The notes beneath the pieces are model-generated. The model did no database searches. It worked only from the letters and a program-made list of their open reading frames with translations, and was not told where the DNA came from. 64,000 nucleotides of DNA from positions 6,419 through 70,418 of the forward strand of contig CALAUG010000048.1 of the NCBI GenBank assembly GCA_937892155.1, given 5' to 3'. A program made the position numbers and the translations under genes. Every line of letters starts with the position of its first letter. Positions within the stretch are counted from its first letter, which is position 1. Below are positions 12,101 through 17,138 of this stretch, one piece after another. The stretch is from an uncultured Bacteroidales bacterium (GTDB lineage: Bacteria > Bacteroidota > Bacteroidia > Bacteroidales > UBA1715).

Positions 12101-15100
12101 TGGAAAGATGCTTTTGGCAAATCGGTGCTATTAAAGTTGTTTATTAAATGACGAGCATTTGCCGATACAGCATTGATTTCGTTCAAATGTTCGCAGAGAA
12201 GCATTTCCTTCGCAATAGTAAGAACTGTCTCGTTCAAACTTTCTACAAAATCCTTGCTATACATGGAATTTTTGTAATGAGTATGCATTTCGTAGCCACT
12301 TTCCGTCTTCAAAAGCATACAAATAAGATGAGCCTGACAATCATTCACTGGCAATTCTTCAGGCAAAATTGAGGCATCTCCCAATTTAATTTCCGATAGC
12401 AAATCCGACTGATAAACAAACGACACATCGAAACGCACGCCATAGTTTTCCACCAGTTCGCCAAACGAGATGCAATCGTGTTCCATTGTGTCGAACAATT
12501 TATCCTGAACTTCATTCAAGAAATCAGTCACTTTTTTATCGTTAGAGATATCAAAACGAAGAGGCAATGTTCTCACAAACATACCGATAGTATTCATAAG
12601 ACCATCATCGTGACGACCATTATTAACCGTTATGAAATTGCTATTATTGGTTCCGCTGAACAAAGAAAGCGCATACGAAAACGACGACATAAAGAGTGTA
12701 TTTTCCGTTACGCCATTTTTACGCACAAAGTGTTCCACCGCACTCATCGCCAAATCCGCATCGGCCTTGGTAACAACAATATCCGAAGATAATTCTGTAG
12801 CATTGTCAGCGACATCTGGCACCAACATTTCTTCCCATTCAAAACCATCAAACTGATTCTTGAAAAACTCTTGAGCTGCCTTGTAGGCTCTCGAAATTTT
12901 GAGTCCATATTCATTACGAGAAGCATCGAATTGCGTAAGTGTTTCCGCAATAGCGCAGCCCCCAGCATACACATCGGCAATTTGCGCCAATAGTACCTTC
13001 ACGGACGAGCCGTCAAATACAATGTGATGAACGTCAATTAAAAACAAATTAACGTCACCAGCCTTGCAAATCTCAAAGCGATAAAGCGGACCATTCCCTA
13101 AATCGAATGGTTTTACGAAACAGTCTATCGCTTCTTCCTTATTGGCTGCGGTTGTATTTTGAATCACGCAATTAGGTTCGTGGAAGAACATAGCAGGTTC
13201 ACCCATTTCATTGGAAACCGTCACGAACAAAGCTGGATGTTTAATCGCCACCGTCTTTATCGCAGTTTCAAGTTTTTCAATATCAACCGATGCTGGCAAT
13301 TCCAATGCAAACGGGATATTATACATCGTCGAAAGTGGCTTCTCGATGCTCTCGAAATACACGCCCCGTTGCGATTCCGTCAAAGGCGTAATTTCAGGAA
13401 TGTTTTTCCAGTAATCATCGACATTCTGCGCAACAGCTGACGCTGATTTTACAGCACGGGGTGCATCACTAATTCGTCTTGCGACCTCCGCAATTTTCGA
13501 AACATCCTTCGCCTGCAAAATATCCTTCGCTGAAACCGAGAACCCAGCACTCTTCAATGCATCCATCAACTTCAACACCTTGAGGGATTCACCACCAAGT
13601 GCAAAAAAGTCGTCATCGGCACCTACGCGACCGCAATTCAACACAGCAGAGATAGCCTCGCAAACAGCCTTTTCCGCATCATTTGCAGGTGAGCGATACT
13701 CCACCTTATAGTTTTCAACAGATGGTGGTTCAAGGGAAACCCTATCCAATTTTCCCGAAGCTGTCAATGGCAAAGCCTTCATCTTCACGAAAAAGCGTGG
13801 CACCATATATGGTGGCACCTTCTTCACTAGGTCCTTGCGAATTTGAACTTCGCTGATTTCTGTAGGTCCTGCCTTTTTTACAAAATACGCAACGATGTAG
13901 TTTTGTCCATCGTCATCGACAAAGGACTTCACCGCCACGTTTTCCACTCCATCTATTTCCTTGATGACGTTTTCCACCTCCAAGGTTTCCACACGCTGTC
14001 CGTTGATTTTAACCATCCAGTCTTTACGACAAACGTAAAAGTAATTACCGTTTTCATCGCGACGAACTACGTCCCCTGAATGGTACAAGATTCTTCCGTC
14101 CGGCATCTTCACGAACGTTCTAGCCGTTTTTTCCAGGTCCCCGAGATACGTTGACGCATAAGGTGTAATGACGCAAATTTCGCCTTCCGTCAGAGACTGG
14201 TCTATCTCACCATTTTCATTGGCAAGCACAAATTCACAGCCATTGATTGGATCTCCGATAGGTGAATTTTGATAGGGTTTGTCAACGTCAAAACAGGTTA
14301 CCAGCCCTATTTCAGAGGCACCGTACATATTAAATATCTTATACTGCTTGGGACTAATATTGTTCAGCTGTTCGCCACCGCAAATAACTGATTTCAGATA
14401 TGGCGAATCAATATGAACATTTCTCAAAAGTGTAGGCGTCAAAAATGCAGTGGTAATTTTATGGTCGTAGTAGTACTTCATCAATTTTTCACCGTTCTTA
14501 ACAACATGAGTCGGAACAATATGGCAAATGAACCCACGAGTCAAACTCATATTGAAGAAAATGGCAAAGGCAACAAATGCAAAACTGGCGTTCAAGCCAA
14601 TAACTTGCTTGACATCCATATCTGGATACAAAACACTGGCATAGTTAATTCGGTTCAAGCTGTTCCACGAATGCACGACACCCTTTGGTCTACCAGTAGA
14701 ACCCGAAGTATAGACGATATATGCGCAACTGCCACCTGGGACATCCATGCCGTCCCAAGGTTCGTATTTATCCAAGTCCAACAAAAAATCATCCGTGATG
14801 ATTAACGGAGATTTGCTGTTTTCTTTGATATAGTCGATTCTATCCTGCGGATACTCGATGGAAAGGGGAACACAGGCAAGCCCCGCCGACAATATTCCGA
14901 GATAGCAACCAACATATTCTACTTTCCTATCCAAAAGGATAAGGATAGGCGTACTTGGAGCGAAATTGTAGGTTTTCAGTTTCCCTGCAACTCGCATTCT
15001 AAAATTGTTCAATTCTTCGTATGTAGTTTCTCTACTAGCATTACAATCAACAACGGCAATCTCATTTGCATGTTCCCTTGCTATAGCGATAAAGCTTTCT

Positions 15101-15114
15101 ATCAGTTTTTGCAT
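6115..15114 (-). CDS. Three-module nonribosomal peptide synthetase with terminal thioester reductase
   Basis: Builds a tripeptide-like product on carrier domains. Domains by residue: A1 (1-490, YTSGSTGRPKG near 136-146); T1 (GGES near 510); C1 (about 585-1020, HHIVFDG near 697); A2 (about 1045-1500, YTSGTTGKPKG near 1155); T2 (AGLTSIS near 1531, missing the usual GG but keeping Ser); C2 (about 1580-2010, HHIVSDG near 1720); A3 (about 2060-2520, YTSGSTGTPKG near 2176); T3 (GGTSLS near 2555); R (about 2635-2999, LTGVTGFLG near 2643 and YGQSK near 2801). No epimerase, methylase or thioesterase domain is seen. The R domain implies release as an aldehyde or alcohol. Starting with A rather than C marks a loading module. 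No phosphopantetheinyl transferase, transporter or regulator flanks it. It has its own promoter (15203-15231) and an 85-90 nt leader. Product unknown; architecture is secure. Confidence 0.95.
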   Translation of the reverse strand: MQKLIESFIAIAREHANEIAVVDCNASRETTYEELNNFRMRVAGKLKTYNFAPSTPILILLDRKVEYVGCYLGILSAGLACVPLSIEYPQDRIDYIKENSKSPLIITDDFLLDLDKYEPWDGMDVPGGSCAYIVYTSGSTGRPKGVVHSWNSLNRINYASVLYPDMDVKQVIGLNASFAFVAFAIFFNMSLTRGFICHIVPTHVVKNGEKLMKYYYDHKITTAFLTPTLLRNVHIDSPYLKSVICGGEQLNNISPKQYKIFNMYGASEIGLVTCFDVDKPYQNSPIGDPINGCEFVLANENGEIDQSLTEGEICVITPYASTYLGDLEKTARTFVKMPDGRILYHSGDVVRRDENGNYFYVCRKDWMVKINGQRVETLEVENVIKEIDGVENVAVKSFVDDDGQNYIVAYFVKKAGPTEISEVQIRKDLVKKVPPYMVPRFFVKMKALPLTASGKLDRVSLEPPSVENYKVEYRSPANDAEKAVCEAISAVLNCGRVGADDDFFALGGESLKVLKLMDALKSAGFSVSAKDILQAKDVSKIAEVARRISDAPRAVKSASAVAQNVDDYWKNIPEITPLTESQRGVYFESIEKPLSTMYNIPFALELPASVDIEKLETAIKTVAIKHPALFVTVSNEMGEPAMFFHEPNCVIQNTTAANKEEAIDCFVKPFDLGNGPLYRFEICKAGDVNLFLIDVHHIVFDGSSVKVLLAQIADVYAGGCAIAETLTQFDASRNEYGLKISRAYKAAQEFFKNQFDGFEWEEMLVPDVADNATELSSDIVVTKADADLAMSAVEHFVRKNGVTENTLFMSSFSYALSLFSGTNNSNFITVNNGRHDDGLMNTIGMFVRTLPLRFDISNDKKVTDFLNEVQDKLFDTMEHDCISFGELVENYGVRFDVSFVYQSDLLSEIKLGDASILPEELPVNDCQAHLICMLLKTESGYEMHTHYKNSMYSKDFVESLNETVLTIAKEMLLCEHLNEINAVSANARHLINNFNSTDLPKASFQTVNEVFEKAVQKNPNKIALVFKEKQYTFAEFDRLTKNVAAYIHDKNIGKDDFVAVLVPRSDNMAIAAWGAIRAGAAFQPLDPTYPSERLNYMVQDSKARLLIADRNLIGLVDAYKGDVLYVDEIAGLTDAPDSCVMPNPEDAITMIYTSGTTGKPKGCVLENRNLVAFFRNHTKIMEMDETTRFASYASFGFDAGVMDVVTIPMAGGTLYVVPDEIRLDLDRLNEFFCANEITHGFMTTQLGRMFATETKCKTLKAFLVGGEKLVPFNPPKNFRFVNGYGPCETMAYICHHDVCDNSSIQPIGVPSGDTKLYVCDSFGRLLPVGAVGELCIAGAQVGRGYLGLPEKTASVFVKNPFNASAKYARMYKTGDVVRLLPQGEIEFIGRRDGQVKVRGFRIELTEVEEVIRRFDGIKDATVAAFDDPAGGKFLAAYVVSDDAVDVQKLNDFICSEKPAYMVPAATMQIPAIPYNQNQKVNKRALPEPKRGGLQDNTKAETEAQQKIFNIAVSILGHDNFGVDTNLFYAGLTSISTLKFNLALSKAFGKPMKITDVKENNTIRLLEKFLGVSRTNVQTVAQTFTSNAVVRENRDSYPLMQNQMGVFVECQMNKDSVDYNIPTLFKISEKLDIQKLQSAIVKAVAAHPYIKLTLAADVDGNICAIRNDDAIVTVECLEVDDLPTSKDLIQPFTLLGSPLYRIKIFKTQNGNYLFMDVHHIVSDGTSMAILLDSINRAYAGEELEAESYTGFDAALEEMELRASDKLVASEKYYESFLTGCNTESLPAKCPEQTTPAVGRYTCSLGECSSAITEFCQKHNFTQNAFFNAVFSFTLSKFIHNESVAYCTVYNGRNDSRLFESFAFLVKTIPVSCDILERSSVVSFVEKLQNQLMDSMANDIYSFAEISKKFGLKSDIFFTYQGDNFNFDSIGGEYAEMIPLEIDAVKAPMTFEIVLKDGIYKMDVTYCMDYFCKEFVESFTGAFIQVSESFTHCETLDKAQLLSAEEHTHFDVMNSTDAQIENIPSQYLIERWAAKTPDKVAVEDLTTSLTFAELDAQANCVANELVQLGVRANDIVGMIIERTVNVPVLEVGILKSGGAFLPMLPSYPDDRLDFCMRNAGSKFVITSRDIAEKRKELFSDDKPYKLLVLEDLIATGKTARPRVDISLNQLAYCIYTSGSTGTPKGVMIEHHCLTNFVQTSPFKQIMDAANNIFCISSISFDMSLCESFIALCHGKKAYIASDEEIHDFGKLCSAFTKNEIDMVVMTPSFAWSLLSVPEFGKVVASMKGFLLGAEAFQPALYTKLKTLNPNLIIQNGYGPTECTIACAFKTLTSAENITIGGPSSNTKFYVMDDCGNLLPRYAVGELMICGDCVGRGYVKLPEKTSAAFVEIEGIKAYHSGDLVRINRDGEVEFGGRADNQVKLRGFRVELDEIENVMQQFEGVTQAKVIVRNNGTEDFLAGFFIANKQISLEELTAFLKKKLTYYMVPTAIMQLEKMPMTPNGKLDKKALPEIHPVKKVKSKRAPKKSSEEKIMEVFRSVLKTEDCSVDDNFFEIGGTSLSASNAVMQLKSAGFPVEYQDIFDNQTAEELAEYVDSKMGNAKSSEQDDADMIQQDEIVAGVLKYNTMEYASEVERKPLGDVVLTGVTGFLGIHILKELLDTETGHIYCILRKSSYDDVLTRLKAMLVYYFEDEFTSAFGSRITLIEGDITDSNLRSLFADIQFDTLINCAACVKHYANDNSIEFVNVHGVENLISLCQTKGAKMIQISTTSVPGVHTEETYKINLKMREDKLFVVDDMNNQYGQSKYRAELLMIEAIMNGMRGKIIRVGNLMGRYSDGEFQTNMHTNAFLNSLRGFVAIGKCPISHSTDPMNFSPIDCTAKAVVLLAGTNDKFTAFNADSRWTFDEMKLINIVNSCGLSVIPVQDEEYYADFYKMMADEKQNKNVSALLTNDRPDLHVVDTDNRFTANVLYRLGFSWPFVDDEYLKKIIEALDTLEFFWME

Positions 15115-15202
15115 AAAATCTTATTTTCAATAAAAAATTTTTCTTAGCCTATTCTATTATTCATACAATAAAGGACTATTTCAATAGAAAAAGGCCTTAC
15201 AA

Positions 15203-15231
15203 CAAAGATACTATAATTTTGTGGGAAACAA
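15203..15231 (-). promoter_or_regulatory. Bacteroidetes-type promoter of the peptide synthetase
   Basis: On the minus strand TATCTTTG (15210-15203) matches the -7 consensus TAnnTTTG. A TTG (15231-15229) lies 18 nt upstream as a -33 element. It is 88 nt before the synthetase ATG and shows the gene is transcribed separately from the two upstream minus-strand genes. Confidence 0.6.
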
Positions 15232-15303
15232 TATACAAATTGGTAGCACAATCATTTGGAATTATATACCAATAGTCAGTTTTCACTTTGATTTCCACAA
15301 TGT

Positions 15304-15753
15304 TTACAAGGTAAATTGAACGCCCCATTTTATCCATACAAAAACCCACAATACGAAGCGAATAAAACGTCCAAACAACATCCAAATCGCACATATTTTC
15401 CAATTAACTTTATAAAATCCTAATGCAATAGCAAACACATCACCGACAAATGGTAACCAAGTAACAAACGCGAGTAGGCTTCCCCATTTTTCAATTATTT
15501 TTTTCTGTTGTGTCAACTTTTCAGGACTGATTTTGAACCATTTTTCTATGCGTTCCATATTACCAAGCCAACCAAGAAAATACGATGTTAACCCACCTAC
15601 CCAATTTCCTACTGTAGCGACTACTAAACATGTAATAGTATTCAAGCCTGCCACCAAACTACCTATCAAAAGCGCATCGGCACTAAATGGTACAACGGTT
15701 GAAGCTAAAAATGAGCCGACAAACAAGCCAAAATAACCTACATTTTGGAGCAT
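15304..15753 (-). CDS. YqaA/DedA-like small membrane protein (SNARE-associated family)
   Basis: The 149-residue protein is almost entirely hydrophobic with about four membrane segments. It has the family-type stretch SFLASTVVPFSADALLIGSL near the N-terminus (STxxPxxSE-like in the family), GNWVGGLTSYFLGW, and WLPFVGDVFAIALGFYKVNW. YqaA proteins belong to the DedA superfamily, linked in other bacteria to lipid-carrier flipping and envelope homeostasis; the substrate here is unknown. The ATG at 15753 lies 7 bp after the stop of the methyltransferase gene, so the two are probably one transcript. Only the N-terminal core and membrane pattern support the call. Confidence 0.8.
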   Translation of the reverse strand: MLQNVGYFGLFVGSFLASTVVPFSADALLIGSLVAGLNTITCLVVATVGNWVGGLTSYFLGWLGNMERIEKWFKISPEKLTQQKKIIEKWGSLLAFVTWLPFVGDVFAIALGFYKVNWKICAIWMLFGRFIRFVLWVFVWIKWGVQFTL

Positions 15754-15760
15754 ATTCGTT

Positions 15761-16549
15761 TTATTTAGAAATATTTGATGGACAATGCACTACATCTACC
15801 ACGTGACTGCCTGCACCAATAAGTTCTGGACGTTCGGATATACATTTCTGATATTCAATGAAACGAGAAAATGTTTCATCGCTCATGTGATTGATACGGG
15901 TACGCATGTAGTCTGCAGCTCCGTCTGGTGAAAATATTGTAACTCGTTCTAAACCAGCTTTCTCATTAAGTCGATTTATATCTTCTAAACGAACATAATC
16001 ATACAATTCGCCTTCTTGCACTTGAACATGGTAATTTTTATCAACAACTCCTTGTGCCAATAACATTTCAATTCGTTCTTCGTCGAAACAGTAGGAGATA
16101 ATGCTGTATTCGTTCATTAAGTAGGCAACAAAAATCAATCCGCCTGGTTTTGTTACGCGTTTAGCTTCTTTTAACGCCTTTACTTTTTCGTCATCACCGA
16201 CAAGATGATAAAGTGGACCTAGTAATAACGTAATATCCGCGAAATCTGTCGGTATAGATGGCATATTTCTGGCATCGCCCTGAATTACATCGGCCGTGGG
16301 TTCACGTTTGAGAAACATTTCAATATTGCGGCGGACGAGTTCCACGGCTTTCACCCGATAACCCTCGGCCATCAGTGCCGAACAATACCGCCCAGTGCCA
16401 GTACCAACGTCGAGGATTGTCTGCCCCTGCTGCAAAAACCGATGCAGATGGTACATAGTGGTTTCGAACTCCACAATGCCATGCCGCCGGCACAAACGCA
16501 GGTCTTCGTTGTGCTTGTTGTAATGCTTTTCTATGTTTGTTAAGGCCAT
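15761..16549 (-). CDS. Class I SAM-dependent methyltransferase
   Basis: The 262-residue protein transfers a methyl group from S-adenosylmethionine to an unknown acceptor. Seen: motif I ILDVGTGTGRY (about 44-54), acidic motif II VKAVELV, GDARNMP (motif of the adenine pocket), LLLGPLYHL (motif IV) and VTKPGGLIFV (post-motif). The opening IEKHYNKHNEDLRLCRRHGIVE is, from memory, a pattern common in gut Firmicutes methyltransferases, so lateral transfer is possible; the 16.3-16.55 kb stretch also looks richer in GC than its surroundings. It precedes the YqaA-like gene by 7 bp. It lies 650 bp upstream of the synthetase on the same strand, so a tailoring role is possible, but the separate synthetase promoter argues against tight coupling. 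Confidence 0.85.
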   Translation of the reverse strand: MALTNIEKHYNKHNEDLRLCRRHGIVEFETTMYHLHRFLQQGQTILDVGTGTGRYCSALMAEGYRVKAVELVRRNIEMFLKREPTADVIQGDARNMPSIPTDFADITLLLGPLYHLVGDDEKVKALKEAKRVTKPGGLIFVAYLMNEYSIISYCFDEERIEMLLAQGVVDKNYHVQVQEGELYDYVRLEDINRLNEKAGLERVTIFSPDGAADYMRTRINHMSDETFSRFIEYQKCISERPELIGAGSHVVDVVHCPSNISK

Positions 16550-16603
16550 AATGATAGCATGAATAACTTTACATCAAAATACGAGAAATTACAATTTTAG
16601 GAA

Positions 16604-16619
16604 GATTGAACAACAGAAA
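16604..16619. repeat. Direct repeat, copy 1 (16 bp)
   Basis: GATTGAACAACAGAAA occurs here and again at 17055-17070, 451 bp apart. Each copy is followed by similar sequence and then by a terminator-like hairpin. This suggests that the segment beyond the end of the 980-residue surface-protein gene was duplicated and one copy decayed. Confidence 0.7.
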
Positions 16620-16637
16620 CAATTCTTTTAGAGTAAA

Positions 16638-16667
16638 CTAAAAAGGACGGAATCTCTGCCGCCCTTT
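16638..16667 (-). terminator. Terminator hairpin left from a decayed gene
   Basis: On the minus strand AAAGGGCGG and CCGTCCTTT pair over 9 bp (one G-U) around an 8-nt loop and are followed by T-rich sequence. It sits just beyond the T9SS-tail remnant at 16732, in the same relation as the 17096-17118 hairpin to the intact surface-protein gene. Confidence 0.55.
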
Positions 16668-16694
16668 ATTTCCTTTTATCCCCCCTAAGCCCCG

Positions 16695-16733
16695 TCATGT
16701 CGAACGGAGCGAAGCGGAGAGAGACATCTCTTT
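16695..16733. repeat. Candidate dispersed intergenic element
   Basis: The stretch has the form ATGTCGAACGGAGCG...GAGAGACAT with 5-bp inverted ends ATGTC/GACAT. Similar TCGAACGGAGCGAAGCGG strings recur between genes in many Bacteroidetes genomes (from memory). It is a single copy in this window, so repeat status is inferred. Confidence 0.4.
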
Positions 16734-16812
16734 ACCGTACAACAACCTTCACACTATTTCCATCTACTACCACAAAATACACACCCGATTTAAGGTTTGC
16801 ATTGCGATTTAC
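16732..16812 (-). pseudogene. Remnant of a T9SS C-terminal sorting tail
   Basis: Read on the minus strand, the last 25 codons before a TAA at 16732 give NANLKSGVYFVVVDG and then NSVKVVVR. This is the usual end of type IX secretion sorting domains (LxxGxYxVxVxGxxxKVxV). Upstream of it the frame has no sensible protein and is overlapped by another gene fragment on the plus strand. I read it as the tail of a destroyed surface-protein gene, probably related to the one at 17139. Confidence 0.6.
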
Positions 16813-16854
16813 CGACAAATGACATACTTTTGTGCCATATAAAAACACACGAAA

Positions 16855-16941
16855 ATGAAATATGCCGAATTTGAAGAATTGATTTCTTCCGACCGTATGC
16901 GAAAATATCTCGCCGCCTGTGAAAACATTTGCAAAGACTAA
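16855..16941 (+). pseudogene. N-terminal fragment of an Abi-like (abortive infection family) protein
   Basis: A 28-codon reading frame begins MKYAEFEELISS and continues RMRKYLAAC before a stop. From memory this matches the first 20-odd residues of Bacteroidetes Abi_2-like proteins (MKYxxFExxISxxRMxRYLxAC). A promoter-like TACTTTTG lies at 16825-16832, 23 nt upstream, as for an intact gene. The usual remaining 250-plus residues are absent. Such proteins are associated with phage defence, so this may be the scar of a lost defence gene. It is too short for a certain family call. Confidence 0.5.
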
Positions 16942-17015
16942 TTCAAAATAGTATATTTGCAATGTTAATTCCTGATAGTCCCTGACCTCGTCAAACTATC
17001 AGGTGTTATTTTTTA
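16928..17015 (+). ncRNA. Candidate small RNA gene: promoter, hairpin, U-run
   Basis: TTTG (16928-16931), a 20-nt spacer and TATATTTG (16952-16959) form a near-ideal Bacteroidetes promoter. About 12 nt further on CCTGATAGT (16971-16979) pairs perfectly with ACTATCAGG (16995-17003) around a 15-nt loop, followed by TGTTATTTTTTAT. The predicted transcript is about 45-50 nt and holds no open frame. It could instead be the promoter and truncated leader of a deleted gene, as it sits among gene fragments. Confidence 0.45.
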
Positions 17016-17054
17016 TAGCCCTGCCATTTGCCGCTATCTTGATTTGCACAAAGT

Positions 17055-17070
17055 GATTGAACAACAGAAA
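17055..17070. repeat. Direct repeat, copy 2 (16 bp)
   Basis: Second copy of the 16-mer at 16604-16619. It lies 68 bp beyond the stop of the surface-protein gene, next to its terminator. Confidence 0.7.
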
Positions 17071-17095
17071 TAGTTCTTTGTAGAGTGGAATAAAA

Positions 17096-17118
17096 AAGGC
17101 CACCTTGTGGCAGCCTTT
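17096..17118 (-). terminator. Terminator of the 980-residue surface protein gene
   Basis: On the minus strand AAAGGCTGCCAC and GTGGCCTTT form an imperfect stem with an AAG loop, followed by TTTTTTATT. It starts 20 nt after the stop codon at 17139. Confidence 0.65.
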
Positions 17119-17138
17119 CATTTACACTTTATTCTAAT

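Noticed and set aside
15304..16549. Methyltransferase and YqaA protein as firm members of the NRPS cluster
   Set aside because: The synthetase has its own promoter 73 bp beyond the YqaA stop, and both neighbours are common stand-alone genes; kept only as a weak possibility.
16732..16962. 76-codon minus-strand frame as a full gene
   Set aside because: Only the last 25 codons look like a protein (T9SS tail); the rest is antisense to an Abi-like fragment and promoter sequence.
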